A DNA stretch of 64,000 bases, from contig JAYVZE010000148.1 of the NCBI GenBank assembly GCA_043783625.1, forward strand, positions 6,451 to 70,450, given 5' to 3'. Source of the stretch: JAFDVL01 sp043783625 (GTDB taxonomy: Bacteria > Acidobacteriota > Blastocatellia > RBC074). Positions 1 through 6,996 of this stretch are shown one piece after another (the stretch's first letter is position 1; each line of letters starts with the position of its first letter). The notes below the pieces were generated by a model. That model searched no databases. It saw nothing but the letters and a program-made list of their open reading frames with translations, and was not told the origin of the DNA. A program made the position numbers and the translations under genes.

Positions 1-264
1 CTGCACGTAATCAGTGGAAGTAATATTCACTACGCCGGGACTCATCGCCTTATAAACATCACTGTTATTTTTTTCATCGCTGGCGACGGAAGCATCCTGA
101 ATCTCTGCGATTGGTGAAGCCTCATTATTGCCTGCGGCATCGGCAAATCGTCCAAGTAATTTCGGGCCAAGTTTTTCGTATGCGACAACGATAGTTCCGG
201 CAAAGAACGCCGTTAATAATGCTAATCCGACTAATTGTTTGCCCGTGACTTGATAAGCTTTCAT
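1..264 (-). CDS. Trypsin-like serine protease, HtrA/DegP family (N-terminal part only)
   Basis: The reading frame starts with ATG at 264 and runs off the left edge, giving 88 residues. Residues 9-29 form one hydrophobic segment that would act as a signal anchor, followed by a polar linker. The last residues read SDVYKAMSPGVVNITS, which matches the start of the S1C protease domain of HtrA/DegP proteins (the usual pattern is a conserved SPxVVxI). The catalytic His-Asp-Ser residues and any PDZ domain lie outside the window. Known members are periplasmic proteases or chaperones that handle misfolded envelope proteins. The family call rests on this short match and the membrane-anchored layout. Confidence 0.7.
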   Translation of the reverse strand, partial: MKAYQVTGKQLVGLALLTAFFAGTIVVAYEKLGPKLLGRFADAAGNNEASPIAEIQDASVASDEKNNSDVYKAMSPGVVNITSTDYVQ

Positions 265-479
265 AAAATAACTCCCAAAAAATGACGCTCTTGATTGTCT
301 TACTACTTGGGCAAGAATCGCAAGCCGTGCAATGATTATTCAGCTATGATGCTTTGATTACGATTGCCGATGCCTAAAGTTCCGAATTCTGTCGCCTCGC
401 ATTTTAAGACCGCCTGAAGTACACTTATTCTCATCAGTTGCTGTATCTTGATCTTTCCGCCTAACGAAAGGATGTTCGT

Positions 480-1142
480 ATGCAACGCTCTCTCGTCCGA
501 TTTTTACTGCTTGTTTTCGTCTTGACAATTCCGGCTCTGGCACAGACTCCTCAAAAACTGGAAATCGAAATTATCGGCTTCAAAATCGGCAGTAATTATA
601 ATCCTCTGCTGGATCGGCAACCCTCTGTTTTTTCTGCTGAAAGCGTCGAGCTACCACAAACCGAAGCTGAAAAAACGGCGCGGCGCAACGCCAACACCAA
701 TCGTAATAATTCAACCTACAATCAAACTTACCCGCGCGGCGTCATTGCGCCGGAAGACAAAAGTACACGAGGGCGATTGCGTTCCTCCATCAGAGTCATT
801 GACCTGGCGGAATGGGTCAACGTTGAAATTAAAAATACTTCCGACAAAACCATCAAACAAATTGAGTGGGATTTTCTGTTTCCTCGCATGGAAGACAATG
901 CACTGAAATTACGCTACGCCGTGACCAGCAAAGTCGAAGTCAAAACTGGCAACAAGAAAAAACTTAAAGTCATTCTCCCGGCCAGTGCGATGAAATGCAA
1001 AGTCATTAACATTAAAGGGGAGCAGGCTCAGGAATCGGTCTGCGGCAAAGGCTTCACGGATGCCTCGAAGTTTGAGCTGGAAAATGTTGTCATCAACCGG
1101 ATTGAATACGCCGACGGCTCCGTCTGGAAGCGCGAGCCATAA
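480..1142 (+). CDS. Secreted protein of unknown function
   Basis: The 220-residue product starts with a clear Sec signal peptide (MQRSLVRFLLLVFVLTIPA, cleavage after ALA). An AAAGGA ribosome site sits about 8 bases before the ATG. The mature part is basic and rich in Asn, with a stretch (about residues 110-190) that alternates beta-type residues and includes a WVNVEIKN motif reminiscent of immunoglobulin-like or FxLYD-like beta domains; that resemblance is weak. I do not recognise a family. It stands alone, divergent from the upstream protease and convergent with the DUF4431 gene. Probably periplasmic or surface located. Confidence 0.7.
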   Translation: MQRSLVRFLLLVFVLTIPALAQTPQKLEIEIIGFKIGSNYNPLLDRQPSVFSAESVELPQTEAEKTARRNANTNRNNSTYNQTYPRGVIAPEDKSTRGRLRSSIRVIDLAEWVNVEIKNTSDKTIKQIEWDFLFPRMEDNALKLRYAVTSKVEVKTGNKKKLKVILPASAMKCKVINIKGEQAQESVCGKGFTDASKFELENVVINRIEYADGSVWKREP

Positions 1143-1161
1143 CAACACTTATATTTAATTC

Positions 1162-1587
1162 CTATCGTACATCTTTTATTTCAGTTATCGTAAGCAAAAC
1201 ATTTGTATGATGGTGTCCCGTATGGGCATGCCAAAGCTTTCCGCTAACTTCTACACGTTTACCAAGTAATCCCTTATATTGGGCATACTGCTCTTCAGTT
1301 AAAACAAGCTGTATTTTAGAAACATTCTTTCCCCGTTTCTCTCCACCTATAATCTTTTCATCGGCGTTAACGCAGATAGGTCTGATGAGGTCTAGTATCC
1401 AGTAGGGTTCCGGTGTATCGCCTTTCTTTACGTTTTCGTAATTCGGTGGCCCGGCGAAAGTTTTCCGAGTAATTTTCCCCTTCAAATTTACTGCTGCGGG
1501 TTCATAGGAAAGACAGCTCTTTAGCGTCGTAGCATTCGATGAAAAGCCAACGCCGAGTAATAATATGAGCGAAACGAGCCTTTTCAT
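1162..1587 (-). CDS. DUF4431-like secreted protein
   Basis: The start at 1587 is preferred over a longer frame from 1662 because it has an excellent Shine-Dalgarno site (GAAGGAGACGGAA-ATG) and begins a typical signal peptide, MKRLVSLILLLGVGFSSNA. The 141-residue product contains the pattern CLSYEP, then G-rich beta strands with FAGPPNYENV, YWILDL and RPICVN, and ends with LLGKRVEVSGKLWHAHTGHH. I recall this order from the DUF4431 family, small secreted proteins of unknown role, so the name is from memory. It lies 26 bases after the ferredoxin gene and is probably co-transcribed with lipA and the ferredoxin, although no functional link is known. Confidence 0.7.
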   Translation of the reverse strand: MKRLVSLILLLGVGFSSNATTLKSCLSYEPAAVNLKGKITRKTFAGPPNYENVKKGDTPEPYWILDLIRPICVNADEKIIGGEKRGKNVSKIQLVLTEEQYAQYKGLLGKRVEVSGKLWHAHTGHHHTNVLLTITEIKDVR

Positions 1588-1613
1588 TTCCGTCTCCTTC
1601 TCAGAATTTTGTT

Positions 1614-1838
1614 TTAATTTCCTATCGCTTCCACCGGACAACATTCCAACGCTTCCTGACATAGGTTTTCTTCTTCTGGCGAGCTTGGCTGTTTATAGAC
1701 GTAGGAATATCCGCCGCCATCGAACCGCCTAAAATTCGCTTCCGCTATATCGCGGCAGACATCGCAGTCAATACAATTTTTATCGACAAAATATTGCCCC
1801 GCTACATTCTGGGGAACTTTAGCATTTACATCAGGCAT
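1614..1838 (-). CDS. 4Fe-4S ferredoxin
   Basis: This 74-residue protein carries the cysteine pattern CIDCDVC near residues 22-28 and a distal CCP near residues 66-68, the ligand set of a single [4Fe-4S] cluster ferredoxin. It has no signal peptide and should be a soluble electron carrier. It begins five bases after the lipA stop codon, so it is almost certainly translated from the same message. Because lipoyl synthase needs reducing electrons for radical SAM chemistry, this may be its electron donor; that is inference from position alone. Confidence 0.85.
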   Translation of the reverse strand: MPDVNAKVPQNVAGQYFVDKNCIDCDVCRDIAEANFRRFDGGGYSYVYKQPSSPEEENLCQEALECCPVEAIGN

Positions 1839-1843
1839 AACTT

Positions 1844-2803
1844 TTACACTGCATTCAAATTCAAAATTGGCAATTCTCTTTTGACACTGATTGGAACAGA
1901 AATTTGCGCCGCGACCGGAATCACTCCCGCCGTATGCTCATGCGCGTGATAGCTGGAGCGCACGAGCGGCCCCGATTCGATATACCGAAAACCCATTTCC
2001 AAGCCGATTTCCTTAAAGCGGGCAAATTCTTCCGGCGTATAATATTTCTCCACCGGCAATCGCTTTTCAGCCGGTTGCAAATATTGCCCCAGCGTCAAAA
2101 TATCACAATCAACACTGCGCAAATCACGCATTGTTTCGACGATCTCTTCATCGTTTTCACCGAGTCCCAACATCACGCCGGATTTCGTCAGCATTCCGCG
2201 TCCTTCGGCGTCGCGTCGTTTGGCTGCATTCGCTAATAAATTCAGCGTCCATTCACGATATTTCGCGTGTGGGCGAACGCGGCGATACAGACGCGGAACC
2301 GTTTCCGTATTGTGATTCAGCACATCAGGCTGCGCATCCAGAACAATTTGTAACGCCGCTTCGTTGCCCTGAAAATCAGGGATCAAAACTTCAACCTTCA
2401 CCGTAGGATTCATCGCCCGCACCGCCTGCACGGTTAACCCAAAATGCGCCGCGCCGCCATCTTCCATATCGTCACGATTCACGGCAGTGATGACAGCATG
2501 TTTGACGTTCATTTTCTTGACTGCCTGCGCGACATGCCACGGCTCTTCCGCGTCAAGCGCAACCGGAGCGCCTTTGCTCACCGCACAAAAACCACAACGA
2601 CGCGTACAAATTTCACCCGCGATCATAAACGTCGCCGTTCCGCTCGACCAGCATTCAAAAATGTTCGGACATTTCGCTTCCTGACAAACCGTGTGGAGGC
2701 TCAGGTCGTTCATGAGGTGTTTAATTTGTTGATATTCGCCTCCGGTATTGAGTCGAATTTTCAACCATTTCGGCTTCGGAGTTAGTTGCTTCACCTTAGT
2801 CAT
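1844..2803 (-). CDS. lipA: Lipoyl synthase
   Basis: LipA inserts two sulfur atoms into protein-bound octanoyl groups to make the lipoyl cofactor of pyruvate and 2-oxoglutarate dehydrogenases and the glycine cleavage system. Both iron-sulfur cluster signatures are visible: C40-x4-C45-x5-C51 for the auxiliary cluster and C66-x3-C70-x2-C73 for the radical SAM cluster. The C-terminal RSSY motif, whose serine ligates the auxiliary cluster, is present near residue 280. At 319 residues it has the normal length. It heads an operon with a ferredoxin and a DUF4431 gene. No lipB is seen in the window. Confidence 0.96.
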   Translation of the reverse strand: MTKVKQLTPKPKWLKIRLNTGGEYQQIKHLMNDLSLHTVCQEAKCPNIFECWSSGTATFMIAGEICTRRCGFCAVSKGAPVALDAEEPWHVAQAVKKMNVKHAVITAVNRDDMEDGGAAHFGLTVQAVRAMNPTVKVEVLIPDFQGNEAALQIVLDAQPDVLNHNTETVPRLYRRVRPHAKYREWTLNLLANAAKRRDAEGRGMLTKSGVMLGLGENDEEIVETMRDLRSVDCDILTLGQYLQPAEKRLPVEKYYTPEEFARFKEIGLEMGFRYIESGPLVRSSYHAHEHTAGVIPVAAQISVPISVKRELPILNLNAV

Positions 2804-2894
2804 AAAGATGATTATAACAGCTTATTTGAGAGAGTGTAGTCAGCGGCTGAAATTTTTCGAGAGATAAAACTAGGGGATTAATTTAAACCAGAAG

Positions 2895-2999
2895 AATAGA
2901 CCACGCATCGGGCGGATGTGACGGGTTTACGCAGATCTGAAATTTATAATGATTCAGACCCGCGAAAACCCGCTTGATCCGTAAAATCCGTGGTCTATT
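2895..2999. repeat. Intergenic inverted repeat
   Basis: AATAGACCACG at 2895-2905 is repeated in inverted form at 2989-2999 (CGTGGTCTATT). The inner part holds further complementary stretches (CAGATCTGA against TCAGACC, and GGGTTTACGC against GCGAAAACCC), so the 105-base block can fold into a branched structure. It separates lipA from the ECF sigma gene. It has no coding capacity and no T-tract, so it looks like a dispersed palindromic repeat rather than a simple terminator. Confidence 0.6.
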
Positions 3000-3024
3000 G
3001 CTCCTTAACCTAACTGACTTCGAT

Positions 3025-3597
3025 TTATTTCAATTTGTCATGCAACCAGGCTTTCGCAAACGCCCAGTCGCGGCGTACCTGCCGTTCCGAAATCCCTATA
3101 ACTTCGGCGATTTGCGGTTCCGTTAAGCCCACAAAATAACGCAGCTCGACGACCTGCCCGACGCGTGGATAAATTGCTTCCAGTTCATTTAAAGCCCGAT
3201 CCAGCGCAATTAAATCAATTGTATCCGGTTGCTCGAAGTCTTGCATAGCAAGACCTTCCAACGTGATCCGCGCAAAATCCCCACCGCGCTTTTGCGCCTT
3301 TTTGCCGCGTACATAATCCACGACCAGCCAGCGCATTTGCTTCCCCGCGACATTGAAAAAATGCTCCCGGTTCTGCCATTCGATTTGTTGCCCATCGAAC
3401 AAATGCAAATACACTTCATGCACCAAAGCCGTCGGCTGTAACGTCTGCGCATAACCGCGCAAATGATATTGCGCCATACGACGTAATTCACCGTATACAT
3501 GCGGAATCAATTCGTTGAGTGCTTCCAGTTCGCCAGCCGATTGTAATTTGAGCAAACGAGTAATGTCTAAATCCTGCCAAGCGGGAGAATGATTCAT
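3025..3597 (-). CDS. ECF-type RNA polymerase sigma factor (Sigma70_ECF group)
   Basis: The 190-residue protein has the layout of the large ECF group common in Acidobacteria and Planctomycetes: region 2 with LNELIPHVYGELRRMAQYHL and QPTALVHEVYLHL, then region 4 with VVELRYFVGLTEPQIAEVIG and a recognition helix VRRDWAFAKAWL. I place the start at the ATG at 3597 because family members usually begin just before the DITRLL motif; an in-frame TTG at 3645 would add 16 residues. No anti-sigma gene is adjacent. Group members are often thought to respond to Ser/Thr kinases, and one lies at 7.0 kb, but no direct link can be shown. Confidence 0.88.
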   Translation of the reverse strand: MNHSPAWQDLDITRLLKLQSAGELEALNELIPHVYGELRRMAQYHLRGYAQTLQPTALVHEVYLHLFDGQQIEWQNREHFFNVAGKQMRWLVVDYVRGKKAQKRGGDFARITLEGLAMQDFEQPDTIDLIALDRALNELEAIYPRVGQVVELRYFVGLTEPQIAEVIGISERQVRRDWAFAKAWLHDKLK

Positions 3598-3820
3598 AAG
3601 CTTTTCTTCGAGAGTAAATTTTTCTGCTGGTTGTGTGACGCTCAAATACCCTAGCGTCCTAATAAATATACGCTGAATATCTGCTATACCGAAGCAAAAC
3701 TTAACTATCTATTAAAACTTTATTTTCTTTGTCCGTTTTTTCCGACCACTTACGATTTATCAAATAGACCAGAAGAAAATTGACCTTCCGGTATATCTGG
3801 CAGGGCTAGCAGGCGAATTA

Positions 3821-3868
3821 CACAGATTGAGGTCATTCGCTGTTCAATACGAATGACCTCAATTTGTG
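3821..3868. repeat. Hairpin with 19-bp arms
   Basis: CACAGATTGAGGTCATTCG (3821-3839) pairs with 3850-3868 across a 10-base loop, with a single G-T wobble. It is too long for an ordinary operator and has no following T-tract, so it could be an RNA hairpin of an unannotated transcript or another member of the palindromic repeats of this genome. Confidence 0.6.
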
Positions 3869-3921
3869 CGACCACGTTATGAGAATAGCTGATCGCGCTC
3901 GCCTGATTCTTCGCCAATTGC

Positions 3922-3957
3922 AGCAAGCCGAGTTTGTTGAGATCGGCTTGCTTTGTA
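3922..3957 (+). terminator. Possible terminator hairpin upstream of the DUF642-like gene
   Basis: AGCAAGCCGA (3922-3931) pairs perfectly with TCGGCTTGCT (3943-3952) across an 11-base loop and is followed by TTGTATT. The stem is GC-rich and the tail moderately T-rich, as in a rho-independent terminator for plus-strand RNA. No plus-strand gene lies directly upstream, so it might end a small RNA or serve as a leader hairpin. Confidence 0.35.
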
Positions 3958-3990
3958 TTCACTCAAAACTATTACGACAAGGAGAAAATG

Positions 3991-5040
3991 ATGCGAAAAC
4001 TAACTAGCACACTCAGACCAATCTCACTCACATTGTCACTCTTGTTACTGATGATACTGTTCTCGGCGGCACAAGGGCAAGGACTGAATATGCTGCATAA
4101 TGGAAGCTTTGAAGAAGGCTCAACTGGTTTAGCTCTCACAAAGCTATCCGATTGGCGCATTCTCTCCGGCAATGTGGATGTGCTTTCTAACTATGTAGTC
4201 GCTGACGGCAGCAATTATCTGGATTTGATTGGGACACCAGGAGTGGCAACGATAGAACAAACATTTCCTACTGTTTTAGGCCAAACATATACTTTGTCTG
4301 GTTGGGTAGCACACCATCCAGGAATTACCGTAGCAGGTGCAAATATAACAATTAATGGCGAATTATTGGAGCCACTATTTCACACAGGGCGCACCACTGA
4401 AACCAATTTACAATGGACGCGCTTCACTCGTACTTTTGTTGCTAAATGCTCGACAACCATTTTACGGTTCGCAGACAAGAATTTGGCGGGATATGTTTTT
4501 GGCGGAACACTGTTGGACGGGCTTTCCGTTAATGCACAAGCGGCAGAAGGGGAAATTGTTTGTGACCGAAAGCTCTGCTTCAAAGCTCCATACGCCTGGC
4601 ACTATGCCCTCCAAGTGCAGCGAAATCGAAATTACAATGTCAATATTCCTGGCGTTAATTTCGGGTTGCCAATAGACGTTTTTTCTTCCTGGGGAGTTAA
4701 TCCCAACGTAACAATGGCACTGGAGCCTTATTCTCAACATGTCCGCTACAAACTGACAGCGGCTTATGTAGCAGCACAATTAAGCCTGCAAGAACAAATT
4801 ACGTTCTGGTGGCATGGTATCGGCACTCTGAAACTGGGTTGCTTCGTGCGGATGCCGATGAATTCCACCCCAAGCTGTACGTTTCCTGTCTTGTTGGGTT
4901 CCGGTGAAAAATTGGACTCGAATTCGTCACTGGCAGACCTCTTTAATCAAACAGAGCGCACCTTAAAAGGAGGGACGGATGACGAGCTACAAACGCTACT
5001 AAACATTTACAACCAACTGGATAATTGTCGCAACGATTAG
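3991..5040 (+). CDS. Secreted DUF642 / choice-of-anchor C-like protein
   Basis: An AAGGAG site at 3979-3984 fits the ATG at 3991 (the adjacent ATG at 3988 is almost equally possible). The product is about 349 residues. It begins with a signal peptide (MRKLTSTLRP then a long hydrophobic run ending AAQG). Residues about 30-180 contain NGSFEEG, SGNVDVL, DGSNYLDL, IEQTFPTVLGQTYTLSGW, the order typical of DUF642/choice-of-anchor C galactose-binding-like beta-sandwich domains. The C-terminal 160 residues are unrecognised and contain several cysteines. Likely an extracellular or cell-surface protein, possibly carbohydrate binding. Confidence 0.8.
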   Translation: MRKLTSTLRPISLTLSLLLLMILFSAAQGQGLNMLHNGSFEEGSTGLALTKLSDWRILSGNVDVLSNYVVADGSNYLDLIGTPGVATIEQTFPTVLGQTYTLSGWVAHHPGITVAGANITINGELLEPLFHTGRTTETNLQWTRFTRTFVAKCSTTILRFADKNLAGYVFGGTLLDGLSVNAQAAEGEIVCDRKLCFKAPYAWHYALQVQRNRNYNVNIPGVNFGLPIDVFSSWGVNPNVTMALEPYSQHVRYKLTAAYVAAQLSLQEQITFWWHGIGTLKLGCFVRMPMNSTPSCTFPVLLGSGEKLDSNSSLADLFNQTERTLKGGTDDELQTLLNIYNQLDNCRND

Positions 5041-5114
5041 CTCGGATTTGTCTATGAGATTAACCGAAGAGGCGGCTTACCTTACATAACAAAAATCATA
5101 GCGCGATGATAGAA

Positions 5115-5185
5115 CCTGCCACAGATGCCAGATCGTGTCCGCCCACCGTTGCATGAAAGTCTGGCAACTGTGGCAGGCTCCTTTA
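5115..5185 (+). repeat. Inverted repeat, possible terminator
   Basis: CCTGCCACAGATGCCAGA (5115-5132) pairs with 5160-5177 with one mismatch, with a 27-base spacer. A pyrimidine-rich tail (CTCCTTTATCTTTT) follows, so on the plus strand it could end transcription of the DUF642-like gene. The wide loop is more like the dispersed palindromes elsewhere in this window. Confidence 0.5.
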
Positions 5186-5208
5186 TCTTTTCAGCAGAGG
5201 ATAATCCC

Positions 5209-5592
5209 ATGAAACTATTTCTTATCGCACTAGCAATCGCAACCATCGCGTTGTCAGATTGTGGCGTACACCCAGCCGAAAACACAGCACTTCAAGCACA
5301 AGCAAAGCTGATAACTAAACATAAAGCTGCAATCATCTTCTTGTTAGAGATGACGCACGAAGAATTCAAGGAAAAAATCTCGGTCAAAGGCGCGAGCGTC
5401 CGAGCGAAAGAAAAAAGGGTGGCAGAGATAAACAAATTGCTCCCCACGCTTAACGGCGAGCAGTTAACATCTGCGGCTGAAGAGAAAAATACGCTTCCGG
5501 GTAAGATTAAAGAATTGGCCGAGGAGAAAAAAAGGTTGGAAACAAGGCAGCAACAAATCACGGAGTTGCTCCAAGAACTTAAAAAAGATTAG
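5209..5592 (+). CDS. Small exported coiled-coil protein
   Basis: The ATG at 5209 is preferred since it starts a hydrophobic leader (MKLFLIALAIATIALSDC) and is preceded by AGAGG; an upstream in-frame codon would lie inside the inverted repeat. The leader ends in a cysteine preceded by S-D, a poor lipobox, so lipidation is uncertain. The remaining 105 residues are almost entirely charged heptads (EKRVAEINKLLPTLNGEQL, EEKKRLETRQQQITELL), predicting an alpha-helical coiled coil. I do not recognise a family. It may form an operon with the following small gene. Confidence 0.65.
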   Translation: MKLFLIALAIATIALSDCGVHPAENTALQAQAKLITKHKAAIIFLLEMTHEEFKEKISVKGASVRAKEKRVAEINKLLPTLNGEQLTSAAEEKNTLPGKIKELAEEKKRLETRQQQITELLQELKKD

Positions 5593-5641
5593 CGTTATTA
5601 GTTTTCCACTTCCATTATTTATTATCTGAAAGGAAAGAGAG

Positions 5642-5875
5642 ATGAAGCTGGAAGAAGCTTTTGAAAAAGCAGAAGCGTTGACAGTCGAAACCGGACGTTC
5701 GTACGAGTTGACCAATTCCACCCTTCTGACGAATCGCTGTTATGTGGAAAGAAGCGGTTGGATTATTCATCCCAGCATCATTATCGGTAATAATCGTAGA
5801 GACTATCTGAGACCAGACGATATAGCACGTGATGCTTGGGAAGTGGAGGACTATTCTGACATATTCGATTTCTGA
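5642..5875 (+). CDS. Small protein of unknown function
   Basis: A strong ribosome site (GAAAGGAAAGAGAG before ATG) supports this 77-residue frame. The sequence is soluble and rich in charged and aromatic residues, with no signal peptide. RSYELTNSTLLTNRCYVERSGWIIHPS does not match a family I know. It lies 49 bases after the coiled-coil gene and points toward xisI on the opposite strand. The start-site strength rather than homology supports it. Confidence 0.55.
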   Translation: MKLEEAFEKAEALTVETGRSYELTNSTLLTNRCYVERSGWIIHPSIIIGNNRRDYLRPDDIARDAWEVEDYSDIFDF

Positions 5876-5892
5876 TAAAGAGTTACGCGATT

Positions 5893-6240
5893 TCACGCCA
5901 CTGCATATTCCGTTTCAGCCCGCACAGAAGGCGAACGAAAGCCCAGCACGATGTCGGATTTCGGCACGCCTTTGGATTCTAGTTCGCGGGCTACTGACAC
6001 GTCAGTATTATCAGCTTGAATCCAGATTTTGCCGTTGTTGATTTCGAGGTCAATAATGACATTATGAACCCGTTCCTCCCGGCTCCAACCTTCCACCACC
6101 AACGCGTAGCGGTCATTTTTTTCGTCGAAGAACAAACGATCCCGGATGCCTTTTTCAAGATAGGGAACAGCCGAACGACGGGTCAGTAAATCCTTGATGA
6201 TCTGACGATAGCGCAACACTTTTTCATCTACTGTTTCCAT
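5893..6240 (-). CDS. xisI: XisI family protein
   Basis: The 115-residue protein starts with the family pattern VLRYRQIIKDLL, continues with RLFFDEKNDRYALVVEGW, then VHNVIIDLEINNGKIWIQ and ends with PKSDIVLGF, all hallmarks of XisI. In heterocystous cyanobacteria XisI controls excision of the fdxN element together with XisH and the recombinase XisF; its biochemical role is unsettled. The start codon lies inside the end of xisH, a 13-bp overlap, so the pair is translationally coupled. No large serine recombinase or fdxN-like element is in the window, so its role here must differ. Confidence 0.9.
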   Translation of the reverse strand: METVDEKVLRYRQIIKDLLTRRSAVPYLEKGIRDRLFFDEKNDRYALVVEGWSREERVHNVIIDLEINNGKIWIQADNTDVSVARELESKGVPKSDIVLGFRSPSVRAETEYAVA

Positions 6241-6644
6241 AACACGATTTCCTCTGTTTGCTGATTGAAAACCAACAGCATAATATTTTCCTCGGCTCGC
6301 AAGGCTTCGCCTTCTGCATCGCCAAATTCCAGACGATAGGTTTCTTCATTAATGGCTAAAAAGAGTCGGCGTTCCGGCTCCGTTTGACCCAGCGCACGAC
6401 GATACAAAATGTATTGCCCAATGGCGTGATACAAATCATCCAGATCGTTGCTGCCAATAAAGCTTTTGATTTCGACAGCAATCTTTTCTGTGCCTTTCTC
6501 GGCGGCAAGAAATCGTTCTGCCCCCAGATCAATCTGAAGATTCCGCGTCTTCCAAACCACCCGAAGGGGATCGTTGGTAATCTTCCAGCCATCTTTCTTG
6601 AGCGCATTAACAACGTGATGATGAACTTTATCTTTTGCTGACAT
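6228..6644 (-). CDS. xisH: XisH family PD-(D/E)xK nuclease-fold protein
   Basis: Starting at the ATG at 6644 gives 138 residues beginning MSAKDKVHHHVVNALKKDGW, as in the family; a longer frame to 6692 is less likely. The nuclease-fold signature is visible as D39 in LQIDLGAE and E58-x-K60 in IAVEIKSF, followed by the conserved DLYHAIGQY helix. Cyanobacterial XisH takes part in fdxN element excision and is an endonuclease-like protein. It is coupled to xisI by overlap. XisHI pairs are widespread outside heterocyst formers, where they may behave as a stand-alone nuclease and partner; that idea is unproven. Confidence 0.9.
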   Translation of the reverse strand: MSAKDKVHHHVVNALKKDGWKITNDPLRVVWKTRNLQIDLGAERFLAAEKGTEKIAVEIKSFIGSNDLDDLYHAIGQYILYRRALGQTEPERRLFLAINEETYRLEFGDAEGEALRAEENIMLLVFNQQTEEIVLWKQ

Positions 6645-6996
6645 GGCTGAATTATAACGGAAGCCGAAGAAGTTATCACCCTGCCACTGCAAAATATGTT
6701 CCTTCGGTGTCCGCTTTTCTGCGGCGTTTGCGATTCATGAGCTGAAAACAATTATCAAGATTATCAAGAAGGATAGGTGTCAGAAATCCATGGGCTGGGG
6801 AAAAGAATTGCAGCTATACGCACGAGTGCTACGGCTCGGCGTAGCTTTGGTCGAGATTAACTTCTCTGTGTACGTGTCCTGCCAATCTGTACTAAAGCTA
6901 CGCCGAGCCGTAGCACTCCAAACGCTCCGCCTTACATTAGAATTTTTCCTGATGATGATTTTTAGTTTTTGATTTGTCGCTCATAATGAGAATGAC
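6645..6996. other. Intergenic region between xisH and the kinase gene
   Basis: No gene is seen. The region must contain the divergent promoters of xisH and the kinase gene. Its main feature is a perfect 25-bp inverted repeat at 6824-6918, listed separately. A short open frame at 6790-6972 is a by-product of that palindrome and has no ribosome site. Confidence 0.5.
6824..6918. repeat. Perfect 25-bp inverted repeat
   Basis: GAGTGCTACGGCTCGGCGTA and the next five bases (6824-6848) are repeated exactly in inverted orientation at 6894-6918, with a 45-base spacer. There is no encoded protein, no IS and no T-tract. The perfect match implies recent spread or strong constraint. It resembles a REP/MITE-like element. 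Confidence 0.7.

Larger units (their letters stand above)
3598..3990. other. Intergenic region with two hairpins
   Basis: No convincing gene is seen here. The interval lies between the divergent sigma factor and DUF642-like genes. It contains a near-perfect 19-bp hairpin at 3821-3868 and a second 10-bp hairpin at 3922-3952, both described separately. The sigma gene promoter must lie within roughly 3600-3750, where the sequence is AT-rich, but I could not pick a convincing -35/-10 pair. Confidence 0.5.

Noticed and set aside
3750..3962. Minus-strand frame of 70 residues between sigma factor and DUF642-like gene
   Set aside because: It covers both hairpins, has no ribosome site and resembles no family.
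6790..6972. Open frame of 60 residues upstream of the kinase
   Set aside because: It lies across the perfect inverted repeat, lacks a ribosome site and has no protein-like composition.
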